A stretch of DNA of 64,000 nucleotides from Raphanus sativus. Taxonomy: Eukaryota > Streptophyta > Magnoliopsida > Brassicales > Brassicaceae. The stretch's first letter is position 1. The number at the start of each line of letters is the position of its first letter. Under the pieces are notes generated by a model. That model saw only the letters and a program-made list of their open reading frames with translations, did no database searches and was not told the origin of the DNA. Both the position numbers and the translations under genes were made by a program. Positions 10,585-23,400 of this stretch are shown one piece after another. The stretch lies in NCBI RefSeq assembly GCF_000801105.2, contig NC_079516.1:44744908-44808907 (forward strand). The letters run 5' to 3'.

Positions 10585-11393
10585 TAGGTCTGGGCATTTT
10601 ACCCGGACCCGAAAACCCGACCCGAAACCGACCCGAAAAAACTCGGTCCGGGTAGAAACCGATCCGATCAAATTATCCTATCGGGTCTTGTTGTAGAGGA
10701 TCCGCGGGTCTTGGACCCGACCCGACCCGAACCCAAAACTCGACGGGTACCTGAATTAATAATATAAATTAAATAAAATGAATCAATGGGAAGTCGAAGA
10801 CGGGTTATTTGTCTACATAGCAAAGGGGTCAGCCACTAGGAGACAACCAACTATTGTTCTATCTCGCATATTGGGTCTTGTTGTAGAGGATCCGCGGGTC
10901 TTGGACCCGACCCGAACCCGGAACCCGACGGGTACCTGAATTAATAATATAAATTAAATAAAATGAATCAATGGGGAGTCGAAGACGGGTTATTTGTCTA
11001 CATAGCAAAGGGGTCAGCCACTAGGAGACAACCAACTATTGTTCTATCTCGCATTGTTTAGTATATATACACATTTTAATATAATAAAAACACAAATTTT
11101 AAATAAAATGTCAAATATTTTCGAATATATTAATAGTTTTAGATTTTTTGTATTTTTAGGTATTTTTTAGGTTGAACCCGAACGGAACCCGACCCGAACC
11201 CGACCCAGAATCGAACCGATAAATTCTAGTTACTCGAATGGGTCCAACTATATAAGACCCGACCCGATCCGGACCCGGTACGACCCGAACCGATCCGGAA
11301 CCGAAAATTTGAAATTACCCTATCGGGTCCTAAACTCCTAGACCCGAAAGACCCGGCCTGAATCCTACCCGACGACCCGAATGCCCAGGCCTA
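10585..11393. mobile_element. hAT-type non-autonomous element, 809 bp, with 8 bp target duplication
   Basis: The ends are inverted: TAGGTCTGGGCATT on the left and AATGCCCAGGCCTA on the right. An exact 8 bp direct repeat GTGATGGT flanks it at 10577-10584 and 11394-11401, which is the duplication length of hAT transposons. Both subterminal regions are packed with ACCCGACCCGAA-type repeats in opposite orientation. No transposase frame is present, so it would need a partner element in trans. A tandem duplication of about 190 bp lies inside it. Confidence 0.88.
10682..11054. repeat. Tandem duplication of about 190 bp inside the hAT element
   Basis: Two adjacent copies start at GGGTCTTGTTGTAGAGGATC (about 10683 and 10875) and each ends at TTGTTCTATCTCGCAT. 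They are nearly identical, with small differences in the number of ACCCGA units. The duplication postdates most other changes in the element. Confidence 0.85.
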
Positions 11394-11559
11394 GTGATGG
11401 TTGATTGACGATGTCGTACTCGCGAATCTTGGACAAGTCCCTAATTCGCGAAGATGTTAATCAAATTTACATTCCCAAGCTGTAATCAATCAGTTTTTCT
11501 TTTTCCTTTGTTCAGATAAATCATTATTTTCATGACATTTTATGAATGAAAACCTAATA

Positions 11560-11810
11560 CTCATTTGTTTCAAAATAAGGATTTTCACATTTATTAAAAA
11601 CATATAAACTTAGTTATTAATGCATAGTTTTTTGTAATTTTATATTTTTTATATTTTTAATCCAATAAAATTTAAAAAAATGTAATTAATGTTTTTGTAA
11701 CACACAATTTTTGATTATTAATTGACAAAAAATACATTAAAAATATGAAAATACATCTTTTTAAAACATAAAATTTTCTTAGAATATGTATTTTTCTGAA
11801 ATAGAGTGAG
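11560..11810. mobile_element. Stowaway-like MITE, about 251 bp, TA target duplication
   Basis: The left end is CTCATTTGTTTCAAAATA and the right end GAAATAGAGTGAG, imperfect inverted repeats flanked by TA on both sides (11558-11559 and 11811-11812). The interior shares order and wording with the MITE at 5936-6192, including a CACATTTATTAAAAACA-like segment after the left end. It looks like an older member of the same family. Confidence 0.65.
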
Positions 11811-11812
11811 TA

Positions 11813-14702
11813 TTTAGAACAATGATTTGACTGACTCATTAGTTATATTCGAGATTGAGAATATACTGTATTTTTTTACTATAAGAAAAATAGATCCAAA
11901 AATGGGACAAACAAACATAATGATAAAGAGGACCAACAAAACAAGAAAATGTCCAAATAGTTGGCCCAAACTTAAACATAAACATAATTTACAGACGAGT
12001 TCTACATACGGCCTGAAACATGTGTAAGGGACAAGGTTGAAAAAGAATACACCAGCCTTAGCGATGAAGTCGACACAAATATATAAGCTTGAAACAGATG
12101 TAAGGGGCAAGGCCGAGAAAGAACACATGTTTAAAGAGACAATCCACCGCATTAACATCAACATCATAATCTTCATTGGAGTTATGACTACCGAAAGACG
12201 AAAAGGTCCCACGACAAAAAGAGAAGGTTCAACGAAGAATAATCGACATGAAGAAAATCAAGCCGATATCAAAACTAACAAACCTCCGTTTTGATAAAGA
12301 AGAATCGAAAGCCTTTAATCGATCTAAAAAATCAGATCAGATTTACCTACCACTAAAATGTTACTTTTAAAGATCAGAGAAGTGCAAAAGTGAAATAACC
12401 TTACTATAGGAGGAGAAAATAATATGATCTTTAGATAGAGAGTGAATAAAGTCAAAAAAGCTTAGAAAGAAACGAGGTCAATGGAAGAAGAGGAAAAAAG
12501 TCTTGTTCTAATCTTTCTGATATCACCACAGATAAAGGTAAGAAACGAAAGAGAAACCGGCGAAAATAATGCAAAATAAGTTACCATTTTCCAGAGACAA
12601 AAACCAGCGAAATCAACAGTGAAAGAAAACATTGTTTTCGCAGATAAATCTGACTAGCAGAAGACATACATGAAAAAATACTGATCATTGAAAAATCGAG
12701 GACATTTTCTCTCTAAAAGATTCAAAGAGATAAGAGAGAGAGCGTCTTGAAATTATATCAAGAATATACTGTACATGCCAAAATCTTTGATAAAAGGCAT
12801 ACATAAATACATGGAAACTTGAATGCACAATCTTACATAGTCAATTATTGGAGTGTAGATATTTATCCGTTATGGTCTATTTATCTTACAACGTAATGAC
12901 CACAAGGAAATTCATCAGAGCACTGAAAATATTACAAAAAATACCGTCCATGTATTATTTTATATCACTCACCGTCCAAGATTCTGTGTCTTTTTCAGCA
13001 GAAAATCATTGGCCCTCTGGTGGAAAAGAGAGAGAGTGGTGCAACAAATAGGCACGTGGAACATGCACTACTTCAGCATTATAGATTTTTAAACTTAAAA
13101 TCTACTGGACAAAAACTCAACATCCGTGATCTACTAAGTCAACGTGTGCATGTCATATATTCCCACGTGTAACTCTCATGTTCACTATTCTTAACAAGGC
13201 AAAACTACTCTTCTTTTGGTCGTTTAAACTGCAACTGTACTTATTGGTCTTACGTAATTGTAAACTTTTTAAAAGGCCTGAGGCATTATCTACATAGACT
13301 AAATCACACATTCGTTTATAATGTCTTAGCTAGGTTTAAGTTTCTAGTTGCGTATTTAGTTAGTTTACGACTTTTCCTTCTTTCTTTTGCCGTTTGAATT
13401 TTAATGATATTCAATATCGTTGTCCCCCATTAATTTTGATTGTTCTTTCTGTTCTGTCAATTCAAATTATCGATCACAGCCACCGTTTATTACCGAATAT
13501 AGTAGAATTCTTATACGATAAACTAAAGGACTTAAGTTTATTGGACTTGTATAAATAGACGATGAAATCCATCATTCAATCAAGAAGAAGCAGTTTTAGA
13601 TTCTTGACTAAATTTTTTTTCTCTCTAAATTTGATGCACGTAGATTCTCTTTCATGTCCCATCTTCTCCTTTTCTACTTGCTTCTTATGTTTCCAAATAT
13701 TATTCAAAGTGCTAGAAGACAAAATATTCAATGTATTACCCAATTTTCTACCTTAAAATGGAATTACTCCAAAATAGAGTTGAATTTTGCTCAAATGTAT
13801 TACTTCATTTTTTATTTCAAAATTAAATATTTTAAATATTTTATGTTTTATATTTATTTATTTAAAGTTTAGTAATATCACATTTTATTTATACTATTTG
13901 CAAAATAGTCTATTTCAGTTTGTAACATTTCTATTAAATACAATATTAACTACAACTAAAATTTTAATTATATAACTAAAATTATCCAACAAATTAAAAA
14001 AAAACATTTATTACATTAAAAATTACATTACATAGCTTAAACACAATAATATATCAACTTAAATTATTCATTATAATTAGTATAATTATTCATTACAGAT
14101 CTTTTATGTTTTATATTATATATGTTGTTGCATAAAATAGTTCATTAGATGACTATTTATATATTTAATAAATACTACAGATAAGTTTTATAATATATAG
14201 TAAAATAATATTAATATATTTATTTATAATAATATTTTATCCAAACGAAAAATATTTAAATGTGAAAGACCATTTATAAATAAAAAAATTTAACTCTATT
14301 TTGAAGTAATGAGTTGGTTTACTTGATATTTGAAGTAATCATGTCTATTACTTTATGTTTTAGTAGGTTTTAGAATTAGGTTGGAGATGATTTTAGTATA
14401 AAATAGAGTTTGGAGTGAATTTTAGAGTAAGATTAGAGATGTTCCTAGCATACCTAGAAAATGATTTCGTGACAGCATCTGACCATGAACACCTAACCAT
14501 GAATATCTGACCAAGTGAATATACCACAGATAATTCATTTGAAAATATTTTGTTGACCACAATTATGATGTATCAGATGCGGAACCAGCACATTATGTAG
14601 TATGGGGCATCTGTAATGAAACATATTTTGATCAGGGGCACTTACATAAATTATAGGTAATTATTGAAGAAAAAAATCAGTGGGTGGCACTTGCTCCACT
14701 TA
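11813..14702. other. Gene-free repeat-rich spacer
   Basis: No gene could be supported in about 2.9 kb. Around 12014-12047 and 12090-12123 an imperfect 34 bp direct repeat occurs (TGAAACATGTGTAAGGG and TGAAACAGATGTAAGGG at the starts). From about 13735 to 14445 lies a degenerate AT-rich element whose ends carry the ACTCCAAAATAGAGTT and TAGAGTAAGATTAGAGATG wording of the MITE at 14703, probably a larger decayed relative. Short frames at 12037 and 13562 show no domain. Confidence 0.5.
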
Positions 14703-14954
14703 GAGCATCTCCAACTCCACTTTAATTTTCACTCTAAAATAGAGTTTAGAGTAAAAAATGCTTCAATGGTACTCTATTTCCCACTCTATAATAGAGTAAA
14801 AAATATATTTACTCCAAATATAGAGTAAGTTATTTTTTTTTGTTCATCACTTTATTTTCTACTCAAAAATAGAGTATCATTGGAGCAAACTCTATCTCTA
14901 TTATAGAGTTACTCTATTTTAGAGTAAAAATAGAGTGAACCCTTAGAAATGCTC
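14703..14954. mobile_element. Tourist/Harbinger-like MITE, 252 bp, TTA target duplication
   Basis: The element starts GAGCATCTCCAACTCC and ends AGAAATGCTC, and TTA flanks it on both sides (14700-14702 and 14955-14957), the target type of PIF/Harbinger elements. The interior is built from repeats of ACTCTA and TAGAGT in both orientations, so the single strand can fold. It is non-coding. Relatives are seen at about 13735-14445 and from 63846. Confidence 0.75.
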
Positions 14955-14957
14955 TTA

Positions 14958-17900
14958 AGCTGTAATAATTATAAATTATAGTCCCGTAATAGTACAACAG
15001 TTGTATTAGTGTATTTGTTTATCATGTTTGAAAACTATGAGAATTAACACACTTATAAACTCGAGAAAACAGGTAAATTAACAAACTAAAAAACATAAGT
15101 GTGTTATTTTCAGAATCAAAACTTAACTCTTGATTCATCTGATGCATATTGATTTTTGGCATTGGTCATGAACTCTTTGATTTATCTTTTTTGTATAAAA
15201 GCATTGTTCGTGACACTGTAAACGGATAGACTGGGAAAAACAATTAAAAAAGCATCATCTTCATAAGAGTTTCAATGTTTCACCTTTGCTATCAATAATA
15301 ATAAAAACAAAAACACATTCAACCAAAACATTGGAAGCCTAGAAGTATACTAAAAGCCATATCCAGTTAGTGTGATATGATTGTATCCCCATGCCTCAGC
15401 AAGTAAATCGTACGGAGAGAACCCAAAGCACAGTAGGCTTTAAACAATTGGTCCATAATAAGTAAGGCCCATTTAATAGTTTCTACGTGTTGACTCGGTG
15501 CACTTTATTCTTTTTTTACCTGACACAGTCGACGTGTGGACTCACTCATCTACCTCATATCGCTAATTTGGCAGTGATCCCATCGTCGTGATATGCCGTT
15601 ATCAAAGCTTGTTATGTATCCACAAGACATAGTTACTGCGGGTACGTAATGGTCCAACCCGGTCAAAACTAGTGCTGCAATGGCTGAGCCTGAGCTTGTA
15701 GTAGAAGGTATAACCTACTACTACTAGTTCTGCAAGGGTTAGCCGGTTCAGACCTTCCCGGTTTTTCCAAAGGAAGAGGAGAGGTTTAGGTATAGTGCGC
15801 CAAAGCAACTTTTGTCCATGTTACGTCTTCCTTGAGCAAATAGAATCATAGGAAATCCCTTAATGCGACAGTGATGCGTACTGCATGGTTATGTTTTGTA
15901 CTTGTGCAATCCGCATCGAATCAAAATGTATTTTTTATTAACTTAAACTTTTCGAAAATATGCAAAGGCTAAAAACATTATAATAACCGAACCAAATGTC
16001 CAAAATGTAAATCTCGATTTGCATAAATTTTAGTGAAAGCCGTAACGGCTGATCACGGGCTCTTTGCACTAATTTCAGCAAACTTTTTATCCTTAAATAC
16101 TTTCTGTCGACGTTTATCATTAATGTAAATGCTAAAAATAAAGCGGAGTATTTTATTTGTGAGCGAATCATGTGCCCAACCAATGGACTGACTGACTGAT
16201 TACGATAAAGCTCTAGATTTTCATTCGTTATGGGTTTTCACTTCACATAGATTTTGCTTACCTGTTAAGCGATGCACATAACCAATCCAGTGAGAATAAG
16301 GTATAAATTCGTTATCTTAAAAGTATCATATCTTTTGTTTTAAATAAATAAATTAATCCTGGCATCTTCTTCCACGTGATTTGCTAAATTTTATTCCATA
16401 CTAGCTTTTTTCTTATCTGAAGCTCTTTTCGAGCTTTTTCCTAATTCCTTTATAGCTCAAGCTTTCTAGAAAGATTCCATACAAAGTCTTTTTTAAAAAG
16501 CCCTATCTGGCAAAAACAGTTATAATAATAGTAACCAAATTAATATGAGGAGTAGGCCAAGACACATTGCATACCTCTTTGGAAAGCTAAATAATAAATG
16601 TTCCAAAATTTATTACTTGCCAGATGTAATATCTGTTCTATGTGTAAATATCTTATGGTTATTTCTAAACATTTTTCTACTATACATTTTCAATTCTCGC
16701 AAATTGATTGATTAGTTATGTATATTAAATAATGATAGTTATTTTTCCCTAAAGGCGCATATATCTCTTTATTTATGTCACATCATAAGCAAAGCAAAGG
16801 GAGTTTAAAGCCTTTGTCGTCTTAAAATCTCAATACAGTATACTGAGATTTCAGAATTATATAGTTAAAATCGTGTCCCGTTTCACTTTAATCATTCTAA
16901 TCACACGTCGCTGTTAAAAGCTTGCTAGACTTGTCAAACAAATACAAATGTTATTGCCATAGTTGTTCATTGCTATAAAATCTTTTTTTTTTTTTTTCGT
17001 CGAAAACAAAGAAATCGAAAAGTCGTAACAGATATCATAATATATCCAAAACACCCGACCGATCAAGTGTCATTGATCAGTCTATTATTATATGTTCACT
17101 GTTTGAAAAACTGTCGAATTGGGATGAAATTGTAAATTTGTAAGAAAATAACTAAATGAGTTTGGATTTGTTTTTTTTGGACTAAATATAAGTTTGGAGT
17201 TTTGCAAAATAGCAAGTAGAAAACGCCATTTCTTATGCATCTCCGGTCTTTGTCCACCGCTAAACTAGTAGCCATTCTCTATTTGATTATTTATTGCTAT
17301 GCCATGTATACATTTATATCAAAATTTGCAGGTTACTTACGTTTACGATCGTGTTTTATGTTTACTAGGAAACAAAAAGAAAGGTAGATCATTGAATATC
17401 TAGCGTCATGTACGTAAACAGTGTGTGAAACCTGGATTGCGTACACTGCACTAATTCAGCAACGACCTGGAATTACTTTTACCTTTGCATATTAACCATT
17501 TTCTCAAAGCATCAAGCGATCAAATGATACGTAACAAGAGGGCCACGATGACGCTCGCGAATTTAATTAAACGGGGACCGGTTCTAATTAATTTGACCCG
17601 TTGTACATTAATCTTGACATGCATTTATTTTACGTGTGATGTTGACCTTTGCTCAATCCAGTACTGCATTCATATATTTTTGACGGAACACTTATTAGTG
17701 TTTTTGATATTTATTCCTTAAATCAGGTTAGGCTCGTGATCCGTTGAGATTATTGACATATACTTAAGTTATACACTCTTAAACTATACACATGTTTTTT
17801 ACTGTCAGCAAGTTAAACTATACATATGTTCCGGAAATATCAGTTTTTTGTTGTTGAAAATTTCCAGAAATATCAGTTAAAATTGTTAAACCGACTTATT

Positions 17901-18496
17901 CATGATCTAACCAAGGCTTAAGTGCTTACGTCCCAGTTCATTAAAGCCAATTCTGGAAAACGGTAATACCTAAAATTATAATGTAAACTTATGAAAGTAT
18001 ATAAAGTTACGAAAGTTCAAATCAGAGATTATACAAAAAAAACACTTATTAATCGATAAATAATTATATATATAGGTAAGACAGTGTAGGCAGTACGTAT
18101 GTCTACTTATCAATTAACGTTACAGCTGTTTTTAATTTATGTATGTGTTTCCTGCATCACTTAAGTCAGCCTACACGCATATGATGATACTTTTTTGTAA
18201 CTACATGCATAATGATAGTATATGACGTACGATGACTATGGTAAGATTAAGCTTAATGAAATAAACAATAATAAACGGTCATATAAAAGTAAATCCAAGT
18301 CAGCGAGAGACCTGCTACACATCGAACTTTATCTGAATGTCTTATAGCAAAGATACTATTCCCCCATCTGATCATGTTTGTTAAATAATAATTAACTGAC
18401 TAACAATCCAGCTTATACAAATTTATTCACACACATCACATGATCCATGAATCATCTCACGTCATAATTTCTCGGAACATCGCACAATAATAACAA
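14958..18496. other. Gene-free spacer up to the Helitron
   Basis: About 3.5 kb of AT-rich sequence with no supported gene. Frames at 15602-15808, 15938-16183 and 17485-17721 have no recognisable domain, no splice partners and no conserved composition. The last base before the Helitron is A (18496), as required for insertion between A and T. Confidence 0.5.
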
Positions 18497-18527
18497 ACTA
18501 GATCTTAACCCGCCCAACTGGGCGGGT
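18497..18527 (-). terminator. Helitron 3' terminus with hairpin and CTAGT end
   Basis: On the plus strand ACTAG opens the element, followed 6 bp later by a perfect 8 bp stem ACCCGCCC-AACT-GGGCGGGT (18508-18527). In the element's own direction the hairpin precedes CTAGT, the signal at which rolling-circle transfer stops. Confidence 0.9.
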
Positions 18528-19244
18528 CTTTACTTTAATGATATATATAAAATTTTGAAAAACAAAAGGTTAATGTGTACAACTTCTACTATTTTAGTTT
18601 ACTGTGATAAACAATATTAAAGGCTGATTCACGCATCGTCGTGGATATTGGGATGATATTTGTTTTTAAACTTTGTATTTGTAATTGTATTGTGTAATCA
18701 CATACTTCCGAAAAATGTTGTTCACAAACCGAAGGGAGCAAACCGAAGCAGTATATTGAATGTGTTTGTAAAACGAAAAAATGGATAGCTTATTTATACA
18801 AAATCATAATGGTTTAAATATTACCATGTGTATTAAATGTGTTTTTAGTTAGTTCAGAATATTTGAGAAATACAAAATTATAAGGATATGAAAAATTTGA
18901 TTCATTTTTACATCTTAATTATGTTTTAGCAAACAATTTTTTTTTTGTAAAATTTTGTTATGGAATAATAAAAAATAGCAAATTTTTGATACATCGAATT
19001 ATGTGTGTTTATAGTAAAATTTAATAGTTAACTTTTTTACATTTTAAGTTATGTGTTTTACAAATTTAGTTAAATCCAATAAAAAATATGAAGAATAAAT
19101 AAAAATAAGTAAAATTTCTGGCCCAATTAAAAATGTAATAAACAAAATAGTCCATAAAATAAATGTGGCCCAACTATATACACAGATTTTTTTCCGGGAA
19201 AAAAATCTGTTTGATCAAACCTAACCACAATTAACGTGTTGCTC

Positions 19245-19275
<31 letters not shown>

Positions 19276-20483
19276 CGCCGAACGGTCTCTCATCTTCTCA
19301 CCTAAATCTCATCGAAAAAATCTTCAGTTTATTCTGTTGTGGATACTTTTGTGTTTCTCCAAAAGAGTTTCAAGTTTGTTTTTCAGATGGTTTAAGATAG
19401 AAGGTTAGATTTTCATTCTCCTCTGTTCTTCCCAATATCTGACTCTATGCGTTTTAGATCTTTCTGGTTTGTTTCTGTTTCTAACCGAAGTTACTCTGTC
19501 AATTAACTGTAGATCGGTCATTTTTCCTATATCGACAGCTGAAAAATGACCAAATCAGATTGTATATGTGATAAAGATTAGAAGACTCGGCAGCAAGAAG
19601 CAAAGCTTTATCAGAAATTAATGGAATGGCAAGTTGAATATTTCAATTAAGAAAGATTAGAGCAAATTTTTCTGATTTATTGTGTTTTTATTTAATAATT
19701 TTTGATCTTGATTTTGTTATCTTGATTTTCAATCATTGTCACCGTTTCTGATCTGTAGCTAATATGTGTTATATTGTTTTAGATATCTTTTACATTCTCA
19801 TGTAAAACAATCTTGCTAACCGTGATTATATTTTTTTTCTATGCTTTGAGTTCATGGACTGGATATAGTTAATGGAGAGCCGATAAGGATACCCAAAAGA
19901 AGTATTCTTCGGTGATCGTTTACTGGTGGGTCACAGGGCACAATACATATGCTAAACGTCAGAACAAAGTCAAGGTTAGCAATGTACTGTCTTTCTCTCT
20001 CGTCAAATTTTCATGCTTGATATTAGAAAATGATTAGTTCATAAGTAAAGAGTAACTTAGAATCATATAGAATTATAATTGAGATTAAACTCTAAGATAT
20101 CATTGTTGTTTAGGTTATGGCTGCTCATTGTTTTTGTTATAACCTGCTTAATGGATATATAATTTTTCTTTGCATGATTGTGATTGCTCTAATAGTTTCT
20201 AAGTACTATAGCATCATTGAGTAAACGTGTCTTGTGTATGAAAACATGGATTATTGTACAAATCAGAGTAGTTCAGAAAAATGTAAATTTCAATGCTGGT
20301 AAAAGAAGAAGTTTATAACAATGCTGCGTGTTGCTGGCTGTAGAATCGACGTTCTTGCTGCGATTAAATCTGCATTGAACAAATTTATACCAGATTAAGT
20401 TAAGGTGCATTACACAAATATGTGAAAATCTAATATACATTTTTTTTAAAAATACAATTAAGTAGTTCAGAAGACATACCTCA
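18528..20483. other. 3' non-coding part of the Helitron
   Basis: Nearly 2 kb lies between the RepHel stop and the 3' hairpin. It contains a CT microsatellite, then a stretch on the plus strand that looks like a plant 5' leader (pyrimidine-rich, 19240-19400) and a short coding-like piece near 19890-19980. No complete gene is seen. It may include captured host sequence, which Helitrons often carry. Confidence 0.45.
19242..19262. repeat. CT microsatellite
   Basis: About ten uninterrupted CT units, continuing into CTTT-rich sequence. Such tracts are common in plant 5' leaders. Confidence 0.85.
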
Positions 20484-23400
20484 TCACTCCTTCTCTTCAA
20501 GATTGTTGAAAATTTCTTTAAAAACAACATTCATGGTTGTCTTCTTAGGCTTACCATCTTTATCCAGAATCAAAATTTTCAACCCTTTCTTCGATGTCAC
20601 TCTAGAAATTGCCACGTATAGCTGTCCGTGTGAAAACACCGGTCTTGGTAGAAAGATACCAACTTGGGATAATGATTGCCCTTGGCTTTTGTTTATAGTT
20701 ATAGCAAAAGCCACAGCCAAAGGCAATTGCCTTCTACGCATTTTAAAAGGCAGTCTAGTATCTGATGGTGTTATCAACAATCTGGGAATATATACTGTCT
20801 CCCCAACTTTTTCTCCAGTAATGATTCTAGCCTCAACCATAAAATCCATTAGCTGAGTGATCTGCAGCCTTGTTCCATTCATTAATCCTTCTGTAGGAGC
20901 AATATTCCTGAGAACCATAACAGGACAACCAACCTTTAGTCTAAGACTATGGTTTGGCAATCCAGACACCTTAATAGTGTTTAGAAAATCAGGACCAAGA
21001 GCTTCATCACTAAGTGAAATTTTATCCATTGGATCAATACTATCTGCACTTATGTAGATCTTCTCCTCGCCTGCGATTAGACAATTCATAATTAGCACAT
21101 AATTCCTGAAAAATTATATAATTTCGAAAAGACAGAGTAAAGGCAGAATCTTACCATCAAGCTTATCTAACATGTATTGATTAATCATGTTCACATCTTC
21201 ATTAGTAGGACATAGAATAGCTCTCTCTTGGAAGAATTTAGGCTCTTTGTTTTCTTGTAACGAAGCAGTATCACCATACACAGCTTTGCTTATGGCTTCT
21301 ACAGGATCATCAGAATCGCTAATTAAAAACTCTTCAGGAATATCGATCTCAGCTTCACCATCGTTAGGCTCTGAAATTTTACCTTCTCCAACCTTTAATA
21401 TCCACTCTGAGAATTCCTTAAGTTCCTGTGCCTCTTCGGGTGTCAAATCACCGGACAATAACCTCATGTTCTTCGTGAGTTTAAAGACTTTACAGTACTC
21501 CCAAAGATAAGATTTATTCAGCGAGGCCAAAACGATTTCAGCTCTACAAGCTCCATTAATTACAGGTAGAATCTGTCGAAAATCACCTCCAAACACTACA
21601 ACCTTCCCACCAAATGGTTTCTTTCTATGCTTCCCCATAATATCAGACATGCTTCTATCTAGAGCTTCAAAACAATGTTTGCTCATCATAGGTGCCTCAT
21701 CCCATATAATGAGTGATGCTTCTTTTACCAAATTAGCTTGATCTGATCCAGAAGCCATAGTACACGAAGAAAATTCATCAGGGCTAAGTGGTATGCCAAA
21801 TCTTGAGTGAGCTGTCCTTCCACCTTGTAATAACAAAGAGGCGATTCCACTTGATGCAACATTAAGAACAATATCTCCTTTACAGCGAATAGCTGCAGAT
21901 ATTAATTTCCAGAGAAATGTTTTCCCGGTACCACCAAATCCGTAAACAAAGAACATACCCCCTCGTCCTTCATTAACAGCAGCCAATATTTCATCAAAAA
22001 TTTTCTTCTGTTCAGCCGTCATCTTCTGAACGTCTCTATCAAGGGTTTCTAGCAGTGCTTGCCGATCATAACTCCGCTCATCTAATATCAGAACATTGGA
22101 AGCACTATTGTCTGTAGGAGGAAGTTGTGGCATTGAAGTAAATTTTGATAGAGAAGACCCATTTCGCCTCAAATGCTTCTGAATCTCTTGTAAAGCAAAC
22201 ATCTTTTTCTCCTCATCACTTAACAAAAGATCTTCAAAAAAAAAAGAATGAAATTAGCACAGAGGGGCAAAATAATTAATCTTCAAGTAGAAAAATTGTG
22301 ATTACGAACTTTGACATAAAACTTCAACAGAAATAGAAATTAGCTCAAAAGAAAATAAATAAATTAAAACCTGGTCTGTTGAAAAATATCCGACGATTAT
22401 GCTCCATATCTTCAGACAAATACTGCCATGTGTTTTCCCAAACGGTTTCTGGCATAGATAAAGTATTACTAAGCAACATCATAACAAACACATGTCGGAG
22501 ATCATTTCCGGAGCTTTCAAAACTTCTCCTCACTATATCGTTGATGTACTCTTCATCATCATCTAATAACCCACGAGCAAAACATGCATCTCTGTATTCA
22601 GGATAGAGAACACCATCAAAGGTTTTAAAGCATTCATAACCGGTAGGCCCTCTGACAACGTTCAACAACACGCGCAAATAATAAGCATCTTCCAAGTGAC
22701 GGGGAGCATAATTTATCCTACCAATAGCAAATCCTCTTTTACGCTTATTGAACTTCTTCTGCTTCTTGTCGTAGGTATAGTAGTTGGGAATTTGGGCATA
22801 GAGGAGAGTTCTAGCGAAAGCATCAATTTTACACAGCTCAAACCATGCTAAGAACATAGTATTCTGAATGAGTTTCCGTTTCACTACAGCTTCCATCTTA
22901 TCTTTTCCTTTGAAAATAACATGCTGTTTACCAGGTAGATGAAAAATAAGCTTCTCAACTGCTGTAGATCGATAGTGAATTGGAAACTCAAAAATTCTCC
23001 AACCAGCTTCACATACTGAAACATATCTACAAAAGAAAATACAAATTATTTAAATAACAAAATCCCTGACCAGCAGAGTCATATAAACGAAAATGTGAAA
23101 TAGAAAGTTAGTAATAGAGATGTACCTGCAGTCGAAGAAGTCTTTAAATTCATTTTTTTTTTCTGCATTTAATCCAGCAGTTTCCATCTGGTTTGTAACT
23201 ACATGTTCAGGTGGTTCGACAGCCACTGTGACACGATCCTGTCCTTTATTAATGTACTTAAATAAGTACTTAATAGAACCAGCTTGGTTGCACCATTCTA
23301 CATTGATATGAGCTCGGTAACGAAGAGACAGTTTCTTATTGTAAGGAATTACCCATCGATTGTCACATCTCATCCCATTCTTCATGACAAAATTTTCAGT

